A stretch of DNA of 51,147 nt from Noviherbaspirillum aerium (lineage in GTDB: Bacteria > Pseudomonadota > Gammaproteobacteria > Burkholderiales > Burkholderiaceae_D): assembly GCF_008929045.1 (NCBI RefSeq), contig NZ_VFAH01000036.1:1-51147 (forward strand), written 5' to 3'. The notes below the pieces were generated by a model. The model was given only the letters and a program-made list of their open reading frames with translations. It did no database searches and had not been told where the DNA came from. Position numbers and translations under genes: made by a program. Positions 34,992 to 42,846 of the stretch are shown piece by piece (within the stretch, counting starts at the first letter, position 1; each line of letters begins with the position of its first letter).

Positions 34992-35894
34992 TTACTTCGG
35001 GTTGTCCAGTATGGCTTTGAGCTTTTCAATGTTCTTGACGGTGCTGCGCAGATGTTCCGCCATGAATGCCGAGGCTTCCTCGTTCTTTTCCCGTTCCAGC
35101 AGCGCGATGATGTGCAAGTGCTGGCTGCAGTGCTGCTTGTAGCGGCTGCGGTCCTGCATGGAGCGATAGGAGAGAAGGCGCCTGACCCGGTTGACACGGC
35201 GGATGGTATCGATGAAAAACACGTTGCCGGAAGCTTCGACGAGCGTTTCATGAAAGCGGACACCGCGGTCGTGCAGTTGATCCGCCGTGTCGGTTTCGAT
35301 CCCGCCATCAAGCAGATGCTGTTCGGCGGCGCGGCATCTTGCGACCGCCCCGGGATCGAGCCGGTAGTTCGGTTCGAGCAATGCCGCCGGTTCAAGCGCA
35401 AGACGCAGGCGGTAGGACTGCAACAGGCTGTCCGGCGTGGAAAGCATCGATGAAAACATCCATCCGTAGCCGGGCTTGCGCTCCGCCCATCCTTCCTGGC
35501 TGATGCGGCCGAGAACGCCGCTCAGCTGGGCTGCGGTAAGCTTGTACCGGCTTTTGATCAGCTGCTCGGAAAATTCGAGAGGCAGTTCGCCTTTCAACAA
35601 GTCTTCGGCAATGCGAAAGTACACGCTGGTGACGGCGTCTGTCTCACCGACCCCGAGGGCGTTCACGATGTCAGCCATTGGTTCGATGAATGGCCTGGCG
35701 ATGAAGTACCCCCGGTTGCGCTCGCGGGTCAGGAATCCCTTTTCATGGAGCAGCGCGAGCGCACCGTTGATCGGCTGACGCGATACACGGAGGCGGTCCG
35801 CAAGCATCTGGGCGGGCAGGTGGGTCCCGACCTCCCAGTTCTGGCTCTTGATCAGTTCAACAATTTGCTTTGACGCCAATGCTTCAGCGCTCAT
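34992..35894 (-). CDS. GntR-family regulator with two winged-helix segments and an FCD-like domain
   Basis: A 300-residue regulator. A first GntR winged helix is at about 5-65 (LADRLRVSRQPINGALALLHEKGFLTRERNRGYFIAR). A second winged-helix-like unit follows at about 88-150 (YFRIAEDLLKGELPLEFSEQLIKSRYKL, then LGRISQEGWAERKPGYGWMF). The C-terminal part is an all-helical FCD-like ligand domain (HDRGVRFHETLVEASGN). The layout is the same in the regulator at 44477-45403, so the two are paralogues. The ATG at 35894 has GAAGGAAG upstream. It lies 39 bases after acnA on the same strand, probably in one operon, and may act at the inverted repeat 38596-38611. Confidence 0.88.
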   Translation of the reverse strand: MSAEALASKQIVELIKSQNWEVGTHLPAQMLADRLRVSRQPINGALALLHEKGFLTRERNRGYFIARPFIEPMADIVNALGVGETDAVTSVYFRIAEDLLKGELPLEFSEQLIKSRYKLTAAQLSGVLGRISQEGWAERKPGYGWMFSSMLSTPDSLLQSYRLRLALEPAALLEPNYRLDPGAVARCRAAEQHLLDGGIETDTADQLHDRGVRFHETLVEASGNVFFIDTIRRVNRVRRLLSYRSMQDRSRYKQHCSQHLHIIALLEREKNEEASAFMAEHLRSTVKNIEKLKAILDNPK

Positions 35895-35933
35895 GGCACT
35901 TCCTTCGTTCAACGGTTTTGATTTCCGCCCTCG

Positions 35934-38564
35934 TCAAGACTCCGCCCGCGCGGATGACTTTGCCAAGGTTTTGCGCAGGATGGTCGGAATGACGCCTCCT
36001 TCACGCAGCAGATCAACCTCGAGCTGGGTTTCCACCGCAGCCATTGTCATGAAATGTTCCATGCGGCCGTCCGCGCGCAGGACCCGCACCGGAATCGCCG
36101 ATCTTGGCTTGAGCAGTTCCGGCGGCGCCTCCACGACGATTTTATCGCCGGGCCGCATGGCCAGCTTCGACGGATGCATTTCCGCGGGAATCACCAGCGG
36201 AAGAATTCCCATGCCGATCAGATTGGAGCGATGGATGCGCTCGAAGCTCGATGCGAGTACCGTCCGAATGCCGAGCAGGCGCTGGCCCTTGGCCGCCCAG
36301 TCGCGGGATGATCCCATTCCGTAACGTTCGCCGGCGAGCAGCACCACCGACTCGCCTTGCTCGCGGTACCGTCCGGCGGCTTCCCAGATGGGCAGCGTTT
36401 CACCGCTGGGTATGTGCAGGGTATGCGCCACCGGAGCGCTTGGCGCCAGCAGATTGCGTAGCGTCTTGTTATGGAATGCGGCGCGCATCATGACTTCCCA
36501 GTTGCCCCGTCTGGATGCGAACACATTGAGGTCGTTGCGCTGCTCGCCCTTTTCGACAAGGAAGTCCGCCACCAGGCTGTCCGGCGGTATGGCGCTGGCC
36601 GGCGAGATGTGGTCCGTCGTCACATCGTCGTCCAGCACCAGCAAGGGCCATGCGGTGTAGGAACCGAGGAGGCTCCCTGCCGACCGGGATGCGAAAGGGG
36701 GACGGCGCAGCTGGGTGGAGGTTTCGCTCCACGGGAAGCGCGGCGCGGAAGGCGAGACCAGACCATGCCACAGCGGATTGCCGCTGGCGATGTCGAAATC
36801 ACGCCGGAAATCGTCAGCTGACAGCGCGCGTTGCAAATAGGACTGCACTTCCGCGGTATCGGGCCAGAGATCGCGGAGGAATACCTGTTTTCCGTCCGCC
36901 AGGGTTTGCACCGGTTCGCGGCTCAGGTCCCGTTCCGCATCGCCGGTCAGGCCGAACGCAATCACCAGTGCCGGCGACATGATGAAGCTGAGCTCGATAT
37001 CCGGATGCACGCGGCCCGGGAAGTTGCGGTTGCCGGAAAGAATGGCTACCGCCTTGCTGACATGCTTTTCCTGCGCGGCCTTGATCGGTTCGGTCAGCGG
37101 GCCGGGATTGCCGATACAGGTGGCGCAGCCAAAGCCGACAATGTCGAAGCCGACAGCCGCCAGGTCTTCCAGCAGGCCTGCCCTCTGCAAGTAGGATGCC
37201 GCGGCAGGGGATCCCGGCGACAGCGATGTCTTGACCCAGTGGGGGGCTTTCAGTCCCAGAAGTCGGGCCTTGCGGGCAAGCAAGCCTGCGGTGACCAGCA
37301 GACCGGGGGCGGAAGTATTGGTGCAGCTGGTAATCGCGGCAATGGCGACCGGATGCCTGGGAATGTCCCCGGTCTGCAGCGGTACGAAGCCGACTTTGGA
37401 CAAGGCGGCCGCGGTTTCGCTGTAATCGAGCAAATCCTGGGGGCGGCGCGGACCCGCCACGTGCATGCCGACTTGCGCCAGATCGATTTCTATCGTGCGG
37501 GTATAGCGCGGCTCGGCGGCAGGATCGAACCAGAGGCAATTGCGCCGGCAATAAGTTTCAACCAGCGTCGCATTGGCTTCCGAGCGACCGGTAACCCGCA
37601 GGTACTCGACCGTCGCGGCATCGACAGGGAAAAAACCGGTCGTTGCACCGTACTCCGGCGCCATGTTGGCGACCACGCTTCGTTCGCTTGCCGTCAGCGC
37701 GGCCACGCCGGGGCCGTAGAATTCGACGAATGCACCCGTCACGTCGAGCGCCCGCAGGCGTTGCGTGACTGTCAGGGCGAGGTCGGTCGCGAGGACGCCG
37801 GCACGCAGCGCGCCGGTCAGCTTCACGCCGACGACCTCGGGAATGCGCAGCATGGTCGGCATGCCGAACATGACGGTTTGCGCCTCCAGGCCGCCGACAC
37901 CCCAGCCCAGTACGCCAATGCCGTTAATCATCGGCGTGTGGCTGTCCGTGCCGATCAGGGTATCGGGAATGACCCATTGCGCGCCGGCGCGTTCCTCGGT
38001 CGTGACGACAGTGGCCAGCTGTTCCAGGTTGATGGTATGCATGATTCCCGTGCCGGGAGGATGGATGCGGACACGGTCGAGGGAGGTGGAGGCCCAGCGC
38101 AGGAAACGGTAGCGCTCCGCGTTGCGGCGGATTTCATGCGCCATGTTCAGCTTCGCGGCATCGGCGCGGGCAAAGGCTTCCACCGCCAGCGAATGGTCGA
38201 CCGACACATCGACAGGAAGCACCGGGTTCAGGATCGATGGATTGCCGCCTGCCTCTGCGATCTCGTCGCGCATCGCAGCCACGTCGACCAGTGCGGGCGT
38301 GCTGGTCGTATCGTGCATCAATACACGGGACGGCTGGAAGGCGATTTCCGCCTCGCTGCTTCCCTGTTCAAGCCAGTCGAAAATCGCTTGCACGGCCGAC
38401 ATCCGCTCCTCGCCAGAAGTGTTCCGGATGATATTTTCGAGCAATAGCCGAAGTGCAACGGGCAACTCCCTTACACGACTGCCGAACAGTCCTGGAAGGT
38501 CAACGTATTCATAGGAGGTGGAGCCTACCTGAAGGAGTCCCGGCTGAAAATTTGGTGTAGTCAT
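35934..38564 (-). CDS. acnA: Aconitate hydratase, AcnA type
   Basis: An 876-residue enzyme of the AcnA/IRP branch. The three cysteines that hold the 4Fe-4S cluster are in ITSCTNTS (Cys414) and GCATCIGN (Cys480, Cys483). Other family landmarks are GTDSHTPMINGIGVLGWGVGG, SGNRNFPGRVHP-like text and GERYGMGSSRDWAAKG with the catalytic Ser region. It interconverts citrate and isocitrate in the cytoplasm, or acts on a related tricarboxylate. The ATG at 38564 gives the normal length; a GTG at 38612 is in frame but adds residues unlike the family. Linkage to a GntR regulator and a divergent Bug receptor suggests an aconitase dedicated to use of an imported tri- or dicarboxylate. Confidence 0.93.
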   Translation of the reverse strand: MTTPNFQPGLLQVGSTSYEYVDLPGLFGSRVRELPVALRLLLENIIRNTSGEERMSAVQAIFDWLEQGSSEAEIAFQPSRVLMHDTTSTPALVDVAAMRDEIAEAGGNPSILNPVLPVDVSVDHSLAVEAFARADAAKLNMAHEIRRNAERYRFLRWASTSLDRVRIHPPGTGIMHTINLEQLATVVTTEERAGAQWVIPDTLIGTDSHTPMINGIGVLGWGVGGLEAQTVMFGMPTMLRIPEVVGVKLTGALRAGVLATDLALTVTQRLRALDVTGAFVEFYGPGVAALTASERSVVANMAPEYGATTGFFPVDAATVEYLRVTGRSEANATLVETYCRRNCLWFDPAAEPRYTRTIEIDLAQVGMHVAGPRRPQDLLDYSETAAALSKVGFVPLQTGDIPRHPVAIAAITSCTNTSAPGLLVTAGLLARKARLLGLKAPHWVKTSLSPGSPAAASYLQRAGLLEDLAAVGFDIVGFGCATCIGNPGPLTEPIKAAQEKHVSKAVAILSGNRNFPGRVHPDIELSFIMSPALVIAFGLTGDAERDLSREPVQTLADGKQVFLRDLWPDTAEVQSYLQRALSADDFRRDFDIASGNPLWHGLVSPSAPRFPWSETSTQLRRPPFASRSAGSLLGSYTAWPLLVLDDDVTTDHISPASAIPPDSLVADFLVEKGEQRNDLNVFASRRGNWEVMMRAAFHNKTLRNLLAPSAPVAHTLHIPSGETLPIWEAAGRYREQGESVVLLAGERYGMGSSRDWAAKGQRLLGIRTVLASSFERIHRSNLIGMGILPLVIPAEMHPSKLAMRPGDKIVVEAPPELLKPRSAIPVRVLRADGRMEHFMTMAAVETQLEVDLLREGGVIPTILRKTLAKSSARAES

Positions 38565-38595
38565 GCTTGCGGATTTGCTTTTTTGAGCTGTAAAA

Positions 38596-38611
38596 TGCAA
38601 AGCAGTTTGCA
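38596..38611. promoter_or_regulatory. Inverted-repeat operator between acnA and the Bug receptor gene
   Basis: TGCAAA (38596-38601), GCAG, TTTGCA (38606-38611) is a perfect inverted repeat in the AT-rich gap between two divergent genes. It lies 32 bases before the acnA start and 49 before the receptor start. It is a good candidate binding site for the GntR regulator encoded in the acnA operon. Confidence 0.5.
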
Positions 38612-38659
38612 CTAAGTATCAAGAAAATGCAATCACACTTCTTATAGACTGGAACCCAT

Positions 38660-39640
38660 ATGCACCGCAGAACCCTTATCCGCTCCTCGGCCTTCATGCT
38701 CGCGATATCCGCGGTCGGCCCCCTGGCCCTTGCCCAGGAGGCTTATCCCGCGAAGCCGGTGACGATGGTCGTATCCTTCAGCGCCGGCGGCAACAATGAC
38801 GTCCGGGCGCGTCAGATCGGCGGTGAAGTGAGCAAGATGCTGGGCAAGGCGATCATTGTCGAAAACAAGCCCGGGGCAAGCGGCAACATCGGTCATGCCT
38901 ACCTTGCGCGCGCCGGCGCCGACGGGTACACGCTCGGCATCGGCGCCATGGGGCCGCTGGCAGTCAACTCATGGATATTTCCCAAGCTGGGGTTTGATCC
39001 GATCAAGGATTTCACGCCGATCGTATTGATCGAGAAAGCGCCTCTCGTGCTCGTGACCCGTGTCGACAAGCCTTACAAATCCGTTGCCGACGTCATTGCC
39101 GCCGCCAAGGCAAAGCCGGGCGCCATCACGATCGGCAATGCCGGCACCGGGGGTGCGCATCACCTGAGCGGCGAACTGTTCAAGCAGCAATCCGGCATCG
39201 ATCTGCTAGCCGTGCCTTACAAGGGCGGCGGACCCGCGGCGGGTGCGTTGCTGGCCGGGGAAATCGACATGATGTTCGAGCAGACCTATGCCGCGCTGCC
39301 ATCCATCCAGGGAGGAAAGATACGACCGCTTGCGGTTACCAGCGAAAAGCGGCTGCCCAGTCTGCCGGATGTGCCCACCATGACGGAACTGGGCTTTCCG
39401 AAAGTCACAGTCTCCAACTGGCTTGGACTGATCGGACCGAAGGACATGCCTCCGGCCATCGTGAAGAAACTCAACGAAAGCTTCAACACGGCACTCGCAA
39501 TTCCCGACTTGCGAACAAAGATCACCGGCCTCGGGAATGAAATCGGGGGCGGCACGCCCGAGCAGTTTGCGGCATTGATTGCCAGTGAAAACAAACGCTG
39601 GGGCCAAGTGGTCAAGTCGGCCAATATCAAGCTGGACTGA
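38660..39640 (+). CDS. Bug/TctC-family tripartite tricarboxylate receptor
   Basis: A 326-residue periplasmic binding protein. The N-terminus MHRRTLIRSSAFMLAISAVGPLALAQEA is a signal peptide with twin arginines. The mature protein has the Bug signatures YPAKPVTMVVSFSAGGNNDVRARQI, VENKPGASGNIGHAYLARAGADGYTLG, AVPYKGGGPAAGALLAGEIDMMF and the C-terminal GGTPEQFAALIASENKRWG. It binds a carboxylate in the periplasm. No tctA or tctB gene adjoins it, so it may share the TctAB pair at 42285-44358 or act in sensing. It is divergent from acnA over a short AT-rich gap containing an inverted repeat. Confidence 0.93.
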   Translation: MHRRTLIRSSAFMLAISAVGPLALAQEAYPAKPVTMVVSFSAGGNNDVRARQIGGEVSKMLGKAIIVENKPGASGNIGHAYLARAGADGYTLGIGAMGPLAVNSWIFPKLGFDPIKDFTPIVLIEKAPLVLVTRVDKPYKSVADVIAAAKAKPGAITIGNAGTGGAHHLSGELFKQQSGIDLLAVPYKGGGPAAGALLAGEIDMMFEQTYAALPSIQGGKIRPLAVTSEKRLPSLPDVPTMTELGFPKVTVSNWLGLIGPKDMPPAIVKKLNESFNTALAIPDLRTKITGLGNEIGGGTPEQFAALIASENKRWGQVVKSANIKLD

Positions 39641-39829
39641 TACATCACTACTCACTACTGGAAATTTCCGGTGTTTCCAATGCCGGGGCAAGATTCACGA
39701 ACGCTCAGCCGGGGCGAAGCGAAGGCTTATATTGCGACGTTCCCGGTTTTAGGTCGTGTCTGCCAAGCCGATGCGAGGTTCGAATCCGCGCCTGCGGTCC
39801 TCGACACGACTCCAATCCGCTCGTGACGC

Positions 39830-40258
39830 TTAACAAGGATGGCTTTGCTTGTGCTCGAGGGCGACGGGATTGGTGACGCCGGTTTCGGTAAGGGTGCGGG
39901 TGGCTTCCGGAGTGGCATAGATCCAGAGGATCTTCATCGGCTGCGTGTTGGAGGCATTGCGGAAGCGATGCGGCACATTGGGCGGGATGAAGGTGGTGTC
40001 ATGGACCCTGATGGGGCGCTCTTCGCCGTCGATGTCGAGGATGGCTTCGCCTTCGAGGAGCATGACGCTTTCCTGGCAGTTGTGGCTATGGAAGGGAATG
40101 GCGACGCCGGGATCGAAGGAGGTGATGCCGGTGATGAAGCTGTCGGAGCCGATGGACTTGGTGACGAGCGGGGTGGTGCGAGCGCCGCCGCCGCGTTCAT
40201 AGGTGTTGAGTTCGGCGGGCACGAGCAGTACGGCCCGGGATTTTTCGAATACTTGCAT
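39830..40258 (-). CDS. Single-domain cupin protein
   Basis: A 142-residue cupin. Motif 1 is FHSHNCQESVMLLEGEAILDIDG (metal-binding His-x-His and Glu region) and motif 2 is FIPPNVPHRFRNAS. No signal peptide. Small cupins of this kind act as isomerases, dioxygenases or metabolite sensors in catabolic operons. It is followed upstream, on the same strand, by the C-terminal relic of an aldehyde dehydrogenase gene and then rraA; the original operon probably read aldehyde dehydrogenase to cupin. The substrate is unknown. Confidence 0.85.
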   Translation of the reverse strand: MQVFEKSRAVLLVPAELNTYERGGGARTTPLVTKSIGSDSFITGITSFDPGVAIPFHSHNCQESVMLLEGEAILDIDGEERPIRVHDTTFIPPNVPHRFRNASNTQPMKILWIYATPEATRTLTETGVTNPVALEHKQSHPC

Positions 40259-40290
40259 GGTGGTTTTCCGGTAGCGGGTTGGTGGTGGCG

Positions 40291-40380
40291 TCAGCGCCTG
40301 GGGCCGACCCAGACGGTCTTGATATTGGTGAATTCACGGATGCCTTTGTCCCTTCCCACAATATCCCGCGTGGCGGGACG
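40291..40380 (-). pseudogene. C-terminal relic of an aldehyde dehydrogenase gene
   Basis: On the minus strand, reading into a TGA at 40293-40291, the sequence gives GRDKGIREFTNIKTVWV followed by GPRR. That is the usual end of aldehyde dehydrogenases (GRExG...FTxxKTVW). Similarity stops a few codons upstream (RPATRDIV), near 40380, just before the end of the rraA gene. Everything else of the enzyme, including the catalytic Cys and Glu, is gone. It marks a deletion or replacement between rraA and the cupin gene. Confidence 0.65.
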
Positions 40381-40413
40381 GGAACTCGCGCGGGCATCCG
40401 TGCAAGGAATTTT

Positions 40414-40896
40414 CTATTGCTCGATCAGTCCCGGGTCCGCGAAGAGGACGCCATCCTCATCCGCAACCACCAGGTCGCCGGGCTTGCACGGCATGCCGTT
40501 GATCACGACAGGAATGCCGACCTGTCCTTCCCCTTTCTTGGTCGACTTGCGCGGGGTTGCTCCGATGGCCTTGATACCGAGATCGATCGTCTTCAGCATG
40601 GCCTTGTCACGAACGCAGCCGTAAACGATAACGCCCGCCCAGCCGTTCTCCACGGCTTCCTTGGCAATCACATCGCCAAACAGTGCGCAGCGCAGGCTTG
40701 CGCCGCCGTCGATCACCAGCACTTGTCCGTTTCCCGGCGTATTGACCAGTTCCTTGATACGGGAATTGTCTTCGAAACATTTGACTGTCACCGCCTTGCC
40801 GTAAAACGAAGTCCTGGCGCCGAAGTCGTTGAGAAGGGGCGGAACCACGCGGAGCTGGTCCCCATACTGGTCATAAAGATCGCAAGTTGTTTTCAT
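40414..40896 (-). CDS. rraA: RraA-family protein (regulator of RNase E or HMG/CHA aldolase-like)
   Basis: A 160-residue protein, the length of E. coli RraA. It has the family core LVIDGGASLRCALFGDVIAKEAVENGWAGVIVYGCVRD with the Gly-Asp pair at 74-75 and Arg96-Asp97, the pair used by the related 4-hydroxy-4-methyl-2-oxoglutarate aldolases. The segment LGIKAIGATPRKSTKKGEGQVG is typical of RraA. The ATG at 40896 begins MKTTCDLYDQYGDQLRV, the standard start. It is divergent from tctC over a 432-base region. In this catabolic setting either RNA-decay regulation or pyruvate/oxaloacetate-aldol chemistry is possible; RraA proper is favoured by length and sequence. Confidence 0.85.
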   Translation of the reverse strand: MKTTCDLYDQYGDQLRVVPPLLNDFGARTSFYGKAVTVKCFEDNSRIKELVNTPGNGQVLVIDGGASLRCALFGDVIAKEAVENGWAGVIVYGCVRDKAMLKTIDLGIKAIGATPRKSTKKGEGQVGIPVVINGMPCKPGDLVVADEDGVLFADPGLIEQ

Positions 40897-41328
40897 GGCA
40901 TTCCATTTACGGGTCAAAAGCTGCTTCCGGGTTTCGCGGAAGAGACGGTTAAAAACTCATAATGTACTAAATATATATCATCATACAAAATAGTTTTGCT
41001 GAACGGTGTTACATAAGGCCATGTTTTCGTTTCTGCAAGAACTGGCGTCAAGATGGCTCCAGGCCGGGCCAATAGCGAATGTAAGGCGGATTGATTTTTC
41101 CCAAGCCTCATGAGGAAGGTTCTACATGAGCAAGATTACGGCTTCTAATATTCGTATTGTATTTGACTTGACTTCGCCTCGGACTAAGGCGTATTGTTCT
41201 GACTAACCGCTTCGTACAATTTAAAAAGAAGAAAAGCGATGCCGGACATGCCGAGATGGCGTGAGTTGATGATGTGCCGAGTTGGCTCGGCGCTTTGCAA
41301 AAAAATTATTTTGGATAGGAGATGAAGG
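40897..41328. promoter_or_regulatory. Divergent control region of rraA and tctCBA
   Basis: AT-rich near both ends. It holds a near-match ATGTACT (40962-40968), an ATTGTAT (41156-41162) and a GTACAAT (41214-41220), related to the half-site seen at 44435, 45641 and 46420. A 26-codon reading frame lies at 41126-41206. No terminator or riboswitch was recognised. Confidence 0.45.
41126..41206 (+). CDS. Possible 26-residue small ORF or gene-start relic
   Basis: ATG at 41126 with AGGAAG upstream opens a frame starting MSKITASNIRIVFDL and closing at TAA 41204-41206. It could be a leader peptide ahead of tctCBA. It could also be the leftover start of an enolase-superfamily sugar-acid dehydratase, whose N-termini often read MxKITAxR. 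The evidence is only the ribosome-binding site and position; treat as tentative. Confidence 0.25.
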   Translation: MSKITASNIRIVFDLTSPRTKAYCSD

Positions 41329-42282
41329 ATGAAGAGCCTGCTGGTTAAAGGTGGTCAAGTCATGGCTGTGCTGGCGCTGTCGAGCGCGGCCTATGCGCTG
41401 GACGATGTCAAGATGATGATTCCCGGCACTCCCGGGGGCGGCTTCGACGCGGCGGCCCGCACCATGGGCAAAGCCATGCAGGACGCCGGCGTTGCCAAGG
41501 CCGTCTCCTATGAACACCGCGGCGGCGCCGGCGGCGCCATCGGCCTGGCCCAGTTCGCCAATGCCAGCAAGGGCGATCCGAACGCCATGATCGTCACCAG
41601 CGTCAACACCGTCACCGGCATCCTGCAGAGCAAGGCGGCCGTCACCATGACCACCGCCACCCCGATTGCGCGGGTATTCACCGAGTACAACGTCATCGCG
41701 GTCGGCAAGGCGTCTCCCTACAAGTCGATGAAGGACTTGATGGAGGCGTTCAAGAAGGATCCGACCAGCATCAAGTGGGGCGGCGGCTCCAAGGGTAGCG
41801 TCGACCATCTCGGCATCATCGAACTGGCGCAGGCTGTCGGCGTGCCCAGCGCCAAGGTCAACTACATCCCGCTGGGCGGCGGCGGAGAAACCAACGCCGC
41901 CGTGCTCGGCGGCCATGTCACCGCCATCTCCGGCGGCTATCCCGAGATCGCCAAGTTCCTCGAATCCGGCCAGATGCGCCTGCTGGCCGTGGCCTCTCCC
42001 GGCAAGCTGGCCAATGTCGAAGCGCCGACATTGAAAGAGCTCGGCTACAACGTCGTCACCGGCAACTGGCGCCTGTTCTCCGGCGCGCCCGGCATCACGC
42101 CGGCGCAGAAGCAGTCGCTGGTCGATGCGGTCACCAAAGCCACCGCATCGCCGACCTGGCAGAACGCGGTCAAGACCAATTACTGGACACCGACCATGCT
42201 CACCGGTCCGGAACTGGAGAACTTCCTGAACTTCGAGAGCCGCCGCTTCGAGACGGCCCTCAAGGAATCGGGTCTGCTGTAA
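41329..42282 (+). CDS. tctC: Tripartite tricarboxylate transporter periplasmic receptor (TctC)
   Basis: A 317-residue periplasmic receptor. A signal peptide (MKSLLVKGGQVMAVLALSSAAYA) precedes DDVKMMIPGTPGGGFDAAART, EHRGGAGGAIGLAQFANAS, GGGSKGSVDHLG and VNYIPLGGGGETNAAVLGGHV. These are TctC features with a shorter C-terminus than typical Bug proteins. Its gene directly precedes tctB (2-base gap) and tctA, so this is a complete TTT system importing a carboxylate or sugar acid with a cation gradient. The linked dehydrogenase, kinase and aldolase genes suggest a four-carbon hydroxy acid as ligand; that is inference. Confidence 0.95.
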   Translation: MKSLLVKGGQVMAVLALSSAAYALDDVKMMIPGTPGGGFDAAARTMGKAMQDAGVAKAVSYEHRGGAGGAIGLAQFANASKGDPNAMIVTSVNTVTGILQSKAAVTMTTATPIARVFTEYNVIAVGKASPYKSMKDLMEAFKKDPTSIKWGGGSKGSVDHLGIIELAQAVGVPSAKVNYIPLGGGGETNAAVLGGHVTAISGGYPEIAKFLESGQMRLLAVASPGKLANVEAPTLKELGYNVVTGNWRLFSGAPGITPAQKQSLVDAVTKATASPTWQNAVKTNYWTPTMLTGPELENFLNFESRRFETALKESGLL

Positions 42283-42284
42283 CC

Positions 42285-42824
42285 ATGGATGCCTCGATGT
42301 CTCAATCATTAAGTGATTCGCTCGATCGCACCGCGGTGGCGGTGCGTCCGAACAAGGTGCATGTGGCCATCGGGGCCTTCGTGCTGGCGGTGTCGGTGAT
42401 GCTGGTCATCGGTGCGCTGCTGCTGCCGCGCGACATGGGCTACTCCATCATTGGTGCCCAGGCGTTCCCGCTGGCAGTCGCGTTGCTGCTAGCTGTGGTC
42501 GGCGCGGGGCTGGTCTGGCAAGGCATGACCGGCGGCTTTCGCTTCCTGCCGTCGGGCGCTGACGCGCAGGCCTCGCCGAACCGGCAGCAATGGCAGGGCG
42601 CCGGCTGGGTCTCGGCCGGTCTGCTGGCCAATGCGCTGCTGATCAGCCAGATCGGCTTCGTGCTGTCGTCGACGGTACTGTTCATGGCGGCCGCGCGCGC
42701 CTTCGGCAGCAGGAGCGTCCTGCGCGACCTGCTGCTCGGCCTGCTCATCATCGTGCCGGTCTACCTCGGCTTTACCAAGGGCCTGGGCGTGCCGCTGCCC
42801 GCCCTGATCAAGGGCTGGATCTGA
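42285..42824 (+). CDS. tctB: TTT small membrane subunit (TctB)
   Basis: A 179-residue membrane protein with four hydrophobic helices (for example VHVAIGAFVLAVSVMLVIGALLL, AFPLAVALLLAVVGAGLVW, LLLGLLIIVPVYLGFTKGLGVPLP), the TctB layout. The start is the ATG at 42285, 2 bases after the tctC stop; an ATG 12 bases later is also possible. It pairs with TctA in the inner membrane. Confidence 0.93.
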   Translation: MDASMSQSLSDSLDRTAVAVRPNKVHVAIGAFVLAVSVMLVIGALLLPRDMGYSIIGAQAFPLAVALLLAVVGAGLVWQGMTGGFRFLPSGADAQASPNRQQWQGAGWVSAGLLANALLISQIGFVLSSTVLFMAAARAFGSRSVLRDLLLGLLIIVPVYLGFTKGLGVPLPALIKGWI

Positions 42825-42846
42825 CTTACCCTGACTGACTGAAATC

